In this document: positions 1-10,435 of the stretch, piece by piece
Layout: every line of letters starts with the position of its first letter
How positions within the stretch are numbered: the first letter of the stretch is position 1
Origin: JAWLCQ01 sp041687095
Lineage (GTDB): Bacteria; Planctomycetota; Phycisphaerae; SM23-33
Assembly (NCBI GenBank): GCA_041687095.1
Contig: JAWLCQ010000010.1
Coordinates: 1-57,109 of the forward strand
Reading direction: 5' to 3'
Length of the DNA stretch: 57,109 nt
Program-made: the position numbers and the translations under genes
The notes under the pieces: model-generated
Database searches by the model: none
The model's input: only the letters and a program-made list of their open reading frames with translations
Told to the model about the DNA's origin: nothing

Positions 1-18
1 GCTTGAGGGTGGCACCCC

Positions 19-30
19 GTGAACGGTCAC
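19..30. repeat. Right terminus of a GTAACC-type MITE
   Basis: GTGAACGGTCAC differs by one base from GTGAACGGTTAC, the right end of the MITE family described at 38795 and 40827. The rest of this copy would lie left of the window. Its first GTG opens a frame running into sppA, but the ribosome site argues that translation starts at 112. Confidence 0.5.
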
Positions 31-111
31 CAAAAAAGAGGGTCGCTCACCGGGTGGTCCAGATCCGTGCCAGACTCCTTCCAGGCGGAGAGTGAAGTGA
101 TTGGAGGCAAC

Positions 112-2049
112 GTGAGCAGAGCGTTCCGTGCGATTCGCGCGCATTCGGCCGAGAGTCGTCCCCCGTCCTGCCGCCGCGTGGTGCTGGCGGCGGTGCTGGC
201 GGCGGCGATGGCCGGGCCCGCCGCGGCAGGGCCCACGCCGGTTGCCGGGGCGACCCCCGACCCGGCACACACCCCCGCCGACGCGGGCAGCGCCCCGACG
301 ACCGAGGCGACGAGTGCGCCCTCCGCCCAGGACCCCGCCACCCCAATCGCCACGCGGGGAGTGGCGCACATCCGCCTGTCGGGCGAGGTGCTCGAGGCCC
401 CGCCGGACATGGAACTCTTCCCCGAGCCCGGGCAGGAAACGCTCCGCGAGTGGCTGCGGCGGCTGGCGGCGGCGAGGCGGGATGACGCCATCCAGGCCGT
501 CGCCCTGGAGATCAACGCCCCCGCCCTGGGCTGGGCCCACGCCCACGAACTCGCCGACGCCGTCCGCCGCCTCAACGACGTCAAGCCCGTCCACGCCTAC
601 CTCGTCGATCCCGACTGGGGGGCACTGCTGATCGGGGCGGCCGCGGGGGAGGCCTCCGTCAGCCCCGCCGACGCGGTCATGCTCTACGGGGTGTCGGGCG
701 AGATGCTCTTCTTCGCCGACGCCATGGGCCGCCTGGGCCTCCAGGCGGACATGCTGCAGGTCGGCACGCACAAGGGGGCGGCCGAGCCCTACACCCGCTC
801 CGCCCCGTCGCCCGAGTTCGCCGCCGACTACGAACAACTCATCGACGACCTCTACGAGCAGCTCCTCCGCCAGACGGCCGAGTACCGCGGCATCGAGGTC
901 GCGCGGGTCCGCGCCGCCGTCGACGCCGGTCCGCTCCTGCCCGCCGCCGCCCGCGCCGCCGGCCTGATCGATCGCGTCGAGACCGACGACGAGTGGATGG
1001 CCGGGATCGAGGACGGTCTGGCGGACGATCCGAATACCGTGGAGTGGCACTGGGACTACGCGGAGGCGCCCGCCCGCGACGTCGACCTCACGAACCCCTT
1101 CGCGCTGCTGGGCGCCCTGCTGGGCCGGACCGGCGAACGCATCCAGGACAACACCATCGCCATCATCCACGCCGACGGGACCATCATCCGCGGGCCCGGG
1201 GGGACGGGCATGTGGGGCTCGCGGTACGTCGGGGACGACTCGCTCGTCGCCTGCTTCGACGAGGTCCTCGACGACGACCGCATCAAGGCCGTCATCTTCC
1301 GCATCAACTCCCCGGGCGGGTCGGCCGTTGCGAGCGAACGGATCTACCAGGCCGTCCGCCGCTGCGCCGAAACGAAGCCCGTCATCGCCTCCATCGCCGA
1401 CATCGGCGCCAGCGGGGGGTACTACGTCGCCCTCGGGGCCGACACCATCCTCGCCGATCCGCCCGCCATCGTCGGGTCCATCGGGGTGGTGGGGGGCAAG
1501 GTCGCCGTCTCGGGCCTGCTGGACAAGATCGGCATTGCCCGGTTCGAGGTCGCCCGCGGCAAGAACGCGGGGCTGTGGCTCACGCGGCCGTGGTCGGAGA
1601 CGGAGCGGGCGGCCGTGCTGTCGCTGCTGCAGGGCGTGTACCACACGTTCACCGCCCGCGTGCGCGAGTCGCGCGGGGGCAAGATCGCCGACGTCGAGGC
1701 CATCGCCCAGGGCCGCATCTTCGCCGCCCCCCGCGCCAAGGCCAGGGGCCTCATCGACGACATCGGCGGCCTGCGCGACGCCGTCCTCCTCGCCCAATCC
1801 GCCGCCGGAATCGAGAACGCCCACTTCCTGGTCCTCCCCCGCCCGCGGACGCTGGCGGACCTGCTGGGCGGAGGGGCGGGGGCCTCGCGTACGGGGGCGG
1901 GGATGGTCCCCGAACTGCTCCGCGCCGTCCCCCACCTCGCCCCGCTGCTGAGGCACAAGGGCGTCCTGCACCTGCTGGACCTCGCGGACCTGCTCCGCAC
2001 CGAACGGGCGCTGACCATCGTGCCGGCGTACTTGCAGGTCGGTCGGTGA
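112..2049 (+). CDS. sppA: Signal peptide peptidase SppA (protease IV), long two-domain form
   Basis: Membrane-bound serine protease of the S49 family that degrades cleaved signal peptides at the cytoplasmic membrane. The protein has 645 residues from the GTG at 112, chosen because GGAGG lies 4 bases upstream. An N-terminal hydrophobic segment (about residues 23-39) looks like a signal anchor. The N-terminal half carries the general-base lysine in THKGAAEPY (about K221), equivalent to K209 of the E. coli enzyme. The C-terminal half has NSPGGSAVASE and the nucleophile serine in GASGGYY (about S434). Both catalytic residues are thus present in the long-form arrangement. It stands alone; the next gene is separated by a hairpin repeat. 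Confidence 0.93.
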   Translation: MSRAFRAIRAHSAESRPPSCRRVVLAAVLAAAMAGPAAAGPTPVAGATPDPAHTPADAGSAPTTEATSAPSAQDPATPIATRGVAHIRLSGEVLEAPPDMELFPEPGQETLREWLRRLAAARRDDAIQAVALEINAPALGWAHAHELADAVRRLNDVKPVHAYLVDPDWGALLIGAAAGEASVSPADAVMLYGVSGEMLFFADAMGRLGLQADMLQVGTHKGAAEPYTRSAPSPEFAADYEQLIDDLYEQLLRQTAEYRGIEVARVRAAVDAGPLLPAAARAAGLIDRVETDDEWMAGIEDGLADDPNTVEWHWDYAEAPARDVDLTNPFALLGALLGRTGERIQDNTIAIIHADGTIIRGPGGTGMWGSRYVGDDSLVACFDEVLDDDRIKAVIFRINSPGGSAVASERIYQAVRRCAETKPVIASIADIGASGGYYVALGADTILADPPAIVGSIGVVGGKVAVSGLLDKIGIARFEVARGKNAGLWLTRPWSETERAAVLSLLQGVYHTFTARVRESRGGKIADVEAIAQGRIFAAPRAKARGLIDDIGGLRDAVLLAQSAAGIENAHFLVLPRPRTLADLLGGGAGASRTGAGMVPELLRAVPHLAPLLRHKGVLHLLDLADLLRTERALTIVPAYLQVGR

Positions 2050-2063
2050 GGTCGCCGCGGTGG

Positions 2064-2212
2064 GAAATCCGAAACCCGAAACCCGAAACAAATTCAAAAC
2101 ACGAAATCTCAATGACCGAAACCAGGCCATTCGAGCATGATCGCGCGTCCGACGTTTTGGATTTCGGTCCTTCGGATGTGTTTCGGATGTCGTGCTTCGG
2201 ATTTCGGATTTG
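2064..2212. repeat. Heptad-repeat inverted element (GAAATCC type)
   Basis: The left arm is made of 7-base units of the GAAATCC/GAAACCC type and the right arm of the complementary GGATTTC type, so the stretch can fold into one long hairpin. It is much more AT-rich than its surroundings. The same unit recurs at 8784-8972. It gives long open frames on both strands that are unlikely to be genes. Confidence 0.8.
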
Positions 2213-2231
2213 AACGCCTTGACCTACACAC

Positions 2232-3056
2232 ATGAGTGAAACCAAACCCTTCAATCTCTTCGCCTACGGGACCATGATGAACCCCGCCATCTTCCGCGCC
2301 GTGCTCGGGCGGGAGCTGGTCACCGACCCCGCGGAGGCGGACGGGAAGACGTCGTTCCTCGCCCGCGAGGCCGTCCTCCCCGGGTACAAGAAGGTCAGCC
2401 CCGACAGCACCTACGTCTACGCCGTCCCCGACACCCACGGGCGGATCCGCGGGTACGTCATCGGCCCCCTGCCGGCGGAGAGCATGGCGGCGATGCGGCT
2501 GTACGAGGGGCGCAACTACCGCCGCAAGACGATTCGCGTCATGACCCGCGAGGGCAGCGAGCGGGCGATCGTCTTCGTGGGCAACCTCGACGAGTTGGAG
2601 CACTCGTTCGGCTATGAGTTCCATGACCCGCTGAAGCAGGAGATGCTCCTCCGCGAGAAGATCGAGGTCGCCCTGCTGGAGACGGAGCGCGAGCAGTTGC
2701 ACACCGAGGAGCAGACCGTCCGCCGCGCCGTGGGCGAACTCCGCGGGGACACCATCCGCGACCTCGTCCGCCTGCACTTCGACGGGGGCGGGATCAGCGA
2801 CTACGCCATCCGCCGCTCGCTCAAGGAAGCGCCCATCCGCGACTTCGGCACGATCGCGCAGGACCCCGAGGCCAACGCCCTCGCCCCCAACTACCTCGCC
2901 ATGGTCGTCCGCCAGGTGCTGTTCAACCAGCTCGAGGAGCGCGTCCGCGGCGAGTTCCGCTACGACCTCGACCAGCTCGGGGGGGGGCGGGGTTCTACGA
3001 GCGCACCGTCAGCTCCTTCGTCGCCCTCCGCATGCTCAACGCCAACCCCGAGCTGA
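2232..3056 (+). CDS. Gamma-glutamylcyclotransferase-like domain, N-terminal part of a frameshifted gene
   Basis: The start FNLFAYGTMMNP and the later RLYEGRNYRRKTIRV match the fold of AIG2/GGCT proteins, which release 5-oxoproline from gamma-glutamyl compounds; the glutamate of YEG is the likely catalytic acid. After about residue 250 the frame enters a run of nine G (2979-2987) and continues as a low-complexity Ser/Pro/Thr tail that looks like out-of-frame translation. A shift of one base at the run joins it to the next open frame, giving a protein of about 650 residues. Either the sequence has lost one G, or the gene is broken, or it is decoded by slippage. No strong ribosome site is visible. 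Confidence 0.7.
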   Translation: MSETKPFNLFAYGTMMNPAIFRAVLGRELVTDPAEADGKTSFLAREAVLPGYKKVSPDSTYVYAVPDTHGRIRGYVIGPLPAESMAAMRLYEGRNYRRKTIRVMTREGSERAIVFVGNLDELEHSFGYEFHDPLKQEMLLREKIEVALLETEREQLHTEEQTVRRAVGELRGDTIRDLVRLHFDGGGISDYAIRRSLKEAPIRDFGTIAQDPEANALAPNYLAMVVRQVLFNQLEERVRGEFRYDLDQLGGGRGSTSAPSAPSSPSACSTPTPS

Positions 3057-4189
3057 TGGACATGCTCACCGCCGACTGCCTCACCGAACTCGACTTCCGC
3101 CGGAACAAGCTGGTGGACTTCGTGCAGTGGGGCGTCGTCGCCGCCGACGCCATCTACGAGCGCCGCCTCGCCCGCCAGCAGGTCGCCTACGTCCGCAACC
3201 ACCTCGGGCGCGGGTCCATCCCCCTGGGGGCGGAACTGGAGTTCTCCAACATCGGCCACCGCGTGATCCAGGACCCGCGCGGGGAGCACATCCGCGACGC
3301 CGCCTACGACGGGTTCCTCTACTTCCCGGACTTCGGCCTGGACGTGCTGACGTGGAAGCTCGGGGGGCACGTGGACGACCACCACCAGAAGCACTCCACC
3401 GCCCGCCGCCGCGGGTTCTTCGAGGTCGCCCTGGGCTCCCTCAGCGTCCAGGCCAACATCTCCAAGCCCATCACCTCCGACCCCTGGCTGGTGGGGCAGC
3501 TCATCCACGAGGCGCGGCGGTTCTATCCGATCGCCCCGCACAGCGTGCACATCTCGCTGCAGCTCCGCACGCAGCGGAGCACGCTGGGCGACCGCACGCT
3601 GCCCCTGTACATCCTGCAGTGCCTCTTCGCCATCGCGGGCGACCCCGTCCGCGAGAGCGACGGATCCGTCCGCATCCGCCGCCTGACCACCGACGAGATC
3701 CTCTCCGGGGAGAGCCCCCCCAGCATGCTGTTCTCCGACGTCCGCAAACGCTACAGCTCCGAGGGCGACGACTCTCTCGTCCGTTCCGCCGCCGCCTCCC
3801 AGCACGGGCTCTACGTCCAGCAGTTCCGCTTCCTCCGCCTCAGCGCGCACCTGAACTACGAGCCCATCATCATGGGCCTCAAGGGCCTCCAGCTCGACCT
3901 GTCCCCGGGCTCGTTCCTCAAGGCCGAGCAGTACCAGCACTCCGCCCTGCACCGCCGCCTCTACGACCGCCTCGTCGCCTGGGGCCGCGCCCCCACCCCC
4001 ATCCGCGAACGCGACATCGACGCCTTCTGCCGCCACATCCACTCCGGGCTCATGACCGAACGCCGCGGCCGCCCCGCCCACAGCGAGGCCTACATCGCCT
4101 GGTCCCTCGCCCAGCTCCGCCGCATGCTGCGCTCCTACAACGCCCTCTTCCGCTCCGACCGCGACGAGCCCCCGGAGGACCACGAGTAG
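2990..4189 (+). CDS. Possible amidoligase-like domain, C-terminal part of the same frameshifted gene
   Basis: Coding resumes at about 2990 with GFYERTVSSF and runs some 399 residues to the stop; the first internal ATG is at 3032. Recognisable pieces are PLGAELEFSNIG, HVDDHHQKHS and PHSVHISLQL. A G-x-E-x-EF strand and a later HxH strand are hallmarks of the glutamine-synthetase-fold amidoligases, which join carboxyl and amino groups. That superfamily is known to be linked to AIG2-type cyclotransferases, which fits the upstream half. The assignment is inference from short motifs and linkage. Other peptide or metal-binding functions are possible. Confidence 0.5.
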   Translation, partial: GFYERTVSSFVALRMLNANPELMDMLTADCLTELDFRRNKLVDFVQWGVVAADAIYERRLARQQVAYVRNHLGRGSIPLGAELEFSNIGHRVIQDPRGEHIRDAAYDGFLYFPDFGLDVLTWKLGGHVDDHHQKHSTARRRGFFEVALGSLSVQANISKPITSDPWLVGQLIHEARRFYPIAPHSVHISLQLRTQRSTLGDRTLPLYILQCLFAIAGDPVRESDGSVRIRRLTTDEILSGESPPSMLFSDVRKRYSSEGDDSLVRSAAASQHGLYVQQFRFLRLSAHLNYEPIIMGLKGLQLDLSPGSFLKAEQYQHSALHRRLYDRLVAWGRAPTPIRERDIDAFCRHIHSGLMTERRGRPAHSEAYIAWSLAQLRRMLRSYNALFRSDRDEPPEDHE

Positions 4190-4867
<678 letters not shown>

Positions 4868-5773
4868 ATGGAGCCGCAGCAGTTCCAGCCGATGACGATC
4901 GGCCAGATCCTCGACCGGACGTTCCGACTGTACTCGAAACACCTCATCACCTTCATCGCCATCGTCGCCGTCGTGCTCGTGCCGCTGACGGTCCTGCAGA
5001 TGCCCTTGACCAAGCTCCAGATCGAGGCGGGGGCCGACTCCACGGCCTGGCTGGCCGGTGCGCTGGCCGGCCTCCTGCTTTCGGTGCTTGCCATTGTGGG
5101 GCACGTGCTGTCCACGGGGGCGCTACTCAAGGCGATCTCCAACGCCTACATGGGCGAGGAGGTCTCCGTCTCCTCGTCCTACCGGTTCGTCCTGCCCAAG
5201 CTCCTGTCCCTCATCGGGGCCTCCATCGTTGTCGGGCTGGTCGTGGGCCTGGGCTTTCTGCTGATTGTCCCGGGGATCATCTTCGCGCTCATGTTCGCCT
5301 TGACCACACCGGCCCTGGTGTGTGAGGACCGCCGGGCCTTCAACGCCATGTCCCGCAGCAGCGAGCTGTCCAAGGGCAACAAGGGCAAGATCTTTCTGGT
5401 CTGGCTCCTCACGTGGTTGATCAGCATGGGCATTGCGTTGGCCCTCAACGCGGTGGGCGGGTTGGTGTTCGGGGTCGCCGGGATCTTCCATCCCAACGCC
5501 CTCGCCGGTGCCTCCTGGAGCCAGGTGACCGGTCAGGCGCTCATCAACCTGCTGAGTTCGATCCTCGCGGTCCCCATCTCCGCCGGGGCGATCGTTCTGC
5601 TGTACTACGACATCCGCATCCGCAAGGAAGGGTTCGACCTGGAGATGCTCGCCCAGAGCATGGGCGGGCAGTCGCCCCCGGTGTCTCCTCCTCCCATCGG
5701 GGCCGCTGCCGGCGGGCCGCAGAGCTTCGGAGAGAACCTCTCCGACACCTCCGGCCCGCCCAGCCTGAAGTAA
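4868..5773 (+). CDS. Polytopic membrane protein (YciC/DUF7544-like)
   Basis: An integral membrane protein of 301 residues. The opening MTIGQILDRTFRLYSKHLITF is the typical start of a widespread family in which a short amphipathic head precedes about six membrane helices; strong hydrophobic segments follow at about residues 25-45, 60-90, 110-150, 185-215 and 235-260. The C-terminal tail is a Pro/Gly-rich cytoplasmic segment. I start at ATG 4868, which has GGAAAGGGG five bases upstream, rather than ATG 4847. It is the first gene of the MoxR/DUF58 run. No enzymatic motif is visible; a role in envelope assembly is inference. Confidence 0.8.
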   Translation: MEPQQFQPMTIGQILDRTFRLYSKHLITFIAIVAVVLVPLTVLQMPLTKLQIEAGADSTAWLAGALAGLLLSVLAIVGHVLSTGALLKAISNAYMGEEVSVSSSYRFVLPKLLSLIGASIVVGLVVGLGFLLIVPGIIFALMFALTTPALVCEDRRAFNAMSRSSELSKGNKGKIFLVWLLTWLISMGIALALNAVGGLVFGVAGIFHPNALAGASWSQVTGQALINLLSSILAVPISAGAIVLLYYDIRIRKEGFDLEMLAQSMGGQSPPVSPPPIGAAAGGPQSFGENLSDTSGPPSLK

Positions 5774-5788
5774 GGCCCCGGCGGAACG

Positions 5789-6487
5789 ATGGGCACGGGC
5801 GGCTGGATTCGGGCAGGCGCGGCGGCGTTTGTCGTGGCGTGGTGCGGGGGGTGGGCCCGCGCGGACTACGCGCGCCCCGACCCGCCCGCCGTCCGCCAGG
5901 CCATCCGCGACATCCTCGACGACTCCCGCTTCCAGGAGCACACCACCTTCGCCGATCGCCTCATCGAGTGGCTGCTGTCGCTGCTCGATCTGCCCGGGGA
6001 CGGGACGGGCGTCGCGTGGGTCGGGAAGCTCCTGATGTGGGCGCTCCTGGTCGCGGGCGTCCTGGCCTTGCTGCTGCTGGTGTGGTACCTCGTGCGCGGC
6101 CTGCTCGAGATGCTGACGAAACGTTCGTCCCTCGTCGAGTCCGCCTCCCCGCGGGCGCCCCGATTCGAGGATACCGCCTCCTACCCCCAACTCCGCGAGC
6201 GCATCGCCCAACTGGCCCGCCAGGGCGAGTACCGCGAGGCGGTCCGGCTGATGATGGCGGCGGCGGTGCGCGGGCTGGAGGCGGCGGGGATCCTTCGCTT
6301 CCACCCGGGCAAGACCAACGGGGAGTACGTGCGGGAGTTCCCCGCGCAGGACCAGAGGCGGGGCGAGTTCCGCGCGTTCGCCCTGGCCATCGACGGGGTG
6401 GCCTACGGCGATGACGCCTGCGGGCCCGGGGAGTACGAGGGCATGTTGAACCGCATGCAGCAGGTGGTGGACCATGGCACGCGGTAA
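5789..6487 (+). CDS. DUF4129 membrane protein of the MoxR/DUF58 module
   Basis: The protein has 232 residues: an N-terminal signal-like segment, a periplasmic stretch, one clear membrane helix near residues 75-105, then a soluble helical domain. The phrase GKTNGEYVREF near residue 175 is the hallmark of DUF4129, a family almost always encoded beside DUF58 and MoxR genes. It starts 15 bases after the previous stop and its end overlaps the next gene by 14 bases, so the run is translationally coupled. The biochemical role of the family is not established; a scaffold for the von Willebrand-like DUF58 partner is a common suggestion. Confidence 0.85.
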   Translation: MGTGGWIRAGAAAFVVAWCGGWARADYARPDPPAVRQAIRDILDDSRFQEHTTFADRLIEWLLSLLDLPGDGTGVAWVGKLLMWALLVAGVLALLLLVWYLVRGLLEMLTKRSSLVESASPRAPRFEDTASYPQLRERIAQLARQGEYREAVRLMMAAAVRGLEAAGILRFHPGKTNGEYVREFPAQDQRRGEFRAFALAIDGVAYGDDACGPGEYEGMLNRMQQVVDHGTR

Positions 6488-7779
6488 CCGCAGTGACTAC
6501 ATCATCCTCGGATCGCTCGTGGGCATGACGGCCGTCATCATCGCCCTGATGGTCTTCAGCGGCCAACTGGAGCGCAAGGGCGCCGACAGCCCCCCGGTGC
6601 ACACGACGTACGGCACGAACGACTCGGGGCTGCTGGCGTGGTTCCTGCTGCTGGAACGGTTCGATTTCGAGCCCCGCCGCACCCACCGCCTGCTCCACGC
6701 CGAAACGCTGCAGGACGTGGGCGTGGTGCTGGCCATCGATCCGCCCGTTCGCTACCTCCCCCCCGAGCGCCGCGACCTCGCCCACTGGGTCCGCAACGGC
6801 GGGGTGCTGCTCTGCGCGGGGCGGGCGGCGAGGGCGCTTCACGAACTGCATGGGATCGGCCTGGCGCGGCAGGGCACACGCTACGGGACCGACGAGTACG
6901 GCGAGGACGACGAGTACGAGGACGCCCACGATTCGCCGTACCGGGTCGAGGCGTCCGCTCGCCCCGTCGCGGCCGCCACGGCCGTCCCCGCCCACGCCGC
7001 CGCCCTCCCGCTGGCGGCGGGCGTGGAGGCGGTGGCCTTCCCCGGTCCGAGGGTGCTGGAGATCGACACGGCATTCGAGAACACGGGATCCCCGCCCGAC
7101 GCGGGCGAGATCGAGCCGCTCTTCGTTGACGCCCACGGGGTCCGCATCGCCGCCCGCCGCATCGGGCGGGGATGGGTCATCGTCCTCGCCGAGCCCGACG
7201 CCTTCGCCAACGCCCACATCGGGCAGTCCGACAACGCCGTCCTCGCCACCAACCTCGCCGCCCACGCCGCTCACCTCGCCCCCCACCGCACGCTCGCGTA
7301 CGACGAGTACCACTTCGGGTACGGCGGGCAGGAGACGGGCTTCACGCTGCTGCTGAAGCTGCTGGTGGCGTCCCCCGCGGGGTGGGGGGTGCTGGTGGTG
7401 ACGGCGGCGGGGGGGCTGTGGCTGTACCTGCGGGGGCGGCGGTTCGGGGCGCGGTACCCCGACCTGCTCACGCGGAAGCGCTCGAAGCTGGAGTACGTGT
7501 ACTCGGTGGGCGCGACGTACCGCTCGGCGGGGGCGAATGGGCTGGCGCTGTGGCTGCTGGTGCGGCGGTTCCGCAGGCGGCTGGCGATGATCGGCGGGCG
7601 TGGGGAGGCGGAGGCGCCCGAGCGCCTCGCCGCGAGCGTGACGGCCGACGTGGAGCTGCGGGGGCGACTGCGGGCGCTGCTGGAGTCCGTGGACTCCGTC
7701 CGCCCGCGCACGCGTCTTTCGGCGGGCGACTTCCGCGCCCATCTCAAGAGCATGGCTGAACTGGAGAGGGAGATCCTGC

Positions 7780-7802
<23 letters not shown>
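6474..7802 (+). CDS. DUF4350 membrane protein of the MoxR/DUF58 module
   Basis: The protein has 442 residues. A membrane helix at residues 10-30 is followed by a periplasmic domain containing HTTYGTNDSGLLAWFLLLERF, typical of DUF4350 (a glutamine-amidotransferase-like fold without obvious catalytic residues). A second membrane segment near residues 295-320 (GWGVLVVTAAGGLWLYL) leads into a basic cytoplasmic tail. The start overlaps the DUF4129 gene by 14 bases and the end overlaps moxR by 23. The order DUF4129-DUF4350-MoxR-DUF58 is the classic arrangement and supports the call more than any single motif. Confidence 0.82.
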
Positions 7803-8736
<934 letters not shown>

Positions 8737-9012
8737 CGGCCCGGCGGTGGAGGGTTGTTCCGGCAGAGAACGGTTTGCAGCAGTCCAAATTCGAAATCCG
8801 AAGCACGAAATCCGAAACAAATCCGAAATCCGAAGGACCGAAATACAAAATGAAACCGAGATTCGAAGGACCGAAATCCCAAACCGTCGCTTCCGGGGGC
8901 GCTGCGTTTTGGCCCTTTGGATTTCGTGCTTCGGATTTGTTTGGGAGTTCGGATTTCGAGTTTCGGATTTCCTTCTCGGTCCTCCCTCACATGACCTTGG
9001 GCCACCCCCGCC
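8737..9012. repeat. Heptad-repeat inverted element inside the MoxR-DUF58 gene run
   Basis: The left arm (from about 8784) is built of CGAAATC-type 7-base units; the right arm (to about 8972) is the complement. The same family is at 2064-2212. It separates two genes that normally sit a few bases apart. The transcript through it could form a hairpin of more than 50 pairs. Confidence 0.8.
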
Positions 9013-10323
9013 ATGCTGCCTAATCACCGCCTCATCCTCCTGACCCTCCCCGCCGCGGGGCTGCTGCTCGCGGGCGCGATCGTGCCGCCCCTGGTGCTCG
9101 CGGGGCTGCTGTACGTGCTGGTGCTGGGGGCGGCGGCGGGGGTCGATGCGCTGCTGCTGCCCGGGCGCAAGGGCGTGGAGGTGCGGCGGCGGTTCCCCCA
9201 GCGGGTGTCGCTGGGCGAGCCCGCGCGGGTGCTGTACGAGGTGTGGAACCGCTCGCGGCGGACGGTGGAGGTCCGCATCGCCGAGGACTTCCCCGAGCGC
9301 ACGCACTGGGTGGGCGAACCGCCCGTGGGCGTGTTCGCCCCGGGGGCGCGGGGCACGCTGGAGGGACACGTGCAGGCGAACCTCCGAGGCCGCTGCGAGA
9401 TCGCCGGCGCCGACGTCCGCCTCGCCCCCGCACCGGGCCTGCTGATCCGCCAGTTCCGCCTCCGCGAGCCCCTCACGATCGAGGTCTTCCCCGCCCTGGG
9501 CGACCTGCAGCGCTACGAACTCCTGCTCCGCCGCGGGCTGCTCTGGGAGCAGGGGCTCAACCGCCTCCGCCGCCTCGGGCAGGGCACGGAGTTCGAGAGC
9601 CTCCGCGCGTACGTCCCGGGCGACGAGATGGCCAAGGTGGACTGGAAGGCATCGGCGAAGCAGCAGAAGCTCGTCGTCCGCAACCACCAGCCCGAGCGGC
9701 GGCAGTCGGTGCTCGTCGTCATCGACGCCGGGCACTCCGCCGCCGCCGAGATGGGCGGGCTCACGCGGCTGGACTACTTCGTGTCGGGGGCGGTCATGCT
9801 GGCGTACGCGGCGATGCGGCAGGGCGACTGGTTCTCGCTGGTCGCCTTCAGCGACCGGATCGTGAGCTACCTTCCGCCCGTGCGGGGCAAGGGCAGCGTG
9901 GAGCGGGTAGCGAGGGCGCTGTACGAGGTGACCCCCCAACTCGTCGCCGCCGACTACGCCGCCGCCTGCCGCTTCCTCGACCTCCACCACCGGCGGCGCT
10001 CCCTCATCTGCCTCATGACCGACGTCGTCGACCGCGAGGCCTCCGCCCTCATCATCGCCAACATGGCCCGCTGGGCCCACCGCCACCTCCCCCTCGCCGT
10101 CACCCTCCGCGACCCCGACCTACAGTCCTTCTACGACCGCCCCCTCGCCGACGCCGACGACCCCCACGCCCTCGCCGCCGCCGTCAGCGTCGTCTCCGCG
10201 CGCGAGGAGGCCCTGACGGCCATGCGGAAGCACGGCGTGGGCGTGCTCGACACCGACCCCCGCACGCTCACCCCCGACCTGATCCAGCGATACATGGAGA
10301 TCAAGGCGTCGCACCGGCTGTAG
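9013..10323 (+). CDS. DUF58 domain protein
   Basis: A protein of 436 residues. Two N-terminal membrane helices (residues 5-45) precede a beta-rich domain, then the DUF58 signature GTEFESLRAYVPGDEMAKVDWKA and a von Willebrand-like domain with VLVVIDAGHSAA, a degenerate metal site. The family is the usual partner of MoxR ATPases. The start ATG has no strong ribosome site; the sequence between the repeat and the ATG is C-rich. It converges with the SpoIIM-like gene on the other strand. Confidence 0.92.
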   Translation: MLPNHRLILLTLPAAGLLLAGAIVPPLVLAGLLYVLVLGAAAGVDALLLPGRKGVEVRRRFPQRVSLGEPARVLYEVWNRSRRTVEVRIAEDFPERTHWVGEPPVGVFAPGARGTLEGHVQANLRGRCEIAGADVRLAPAPGLLIRQFRLREPLTIEVFPALGDLQRYELLLRRGLLWEQGLNRLRRLGQGTEFESLRAYVPGDEMAKVDWKASAKQQKLVVRNHQPERRQSVLVVIDAGHSAAAEMGGLTRLDYFVSGAVMLAYAAMRQGDWFSLVAFSDRIVSYLPPVRGKGSVERVARALYEVTPQLVAADYAAACRFLDLHHRRRSLICLMTDVVDREASALIIANMARWAHRHLPLAVTLRDPDLQSFYDRPLADADDPHALAAAVSVVSAREEALTAMRKHGVGVLDTDPRTLTPDLIQRYMEIKASHRL

Positions 10324-10435
10324 CCTGTAGGGCGTGCAGCATCTGTAGGGCGTGCAGACGCTGGGTGCCGTGGTTTGCGGAGCACAGCGGAGCAACCACG
10401 TCCAACCATCGCGGCATCCAAGAGCAGACGCTCTA
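10324..10435. repeat. Direct repeat plus palindromic core of the stop-abutting family
   Basis: Between two convergent genes lie a duplicated CTGTAGGGCGTGCAG (10326-10355) and the core palindrome GGTGCCGTGGTTTGCGGAGC...GCAACCACGTC (about 10363-10402), seen again at 18914, 24311, 52050 and, inverted, at 14449. It may act as a two-way transcription end. Confidence 0.7.

Noticed and set aside
19..111. A longer sppA starting at GTG 19
   Set aside because: The first GTG is part of a MITE terminus; GGAGG four bases before GTG 112 and the signal anchor right after it fit better.
2064..2212. Short genes translating to Phe/Arg/Ile/Ser repeats on both strands (also at 8784-8972)
   Set aside because: They are translations of heptad units in all frames, without ribosome sites or a conserved frame.
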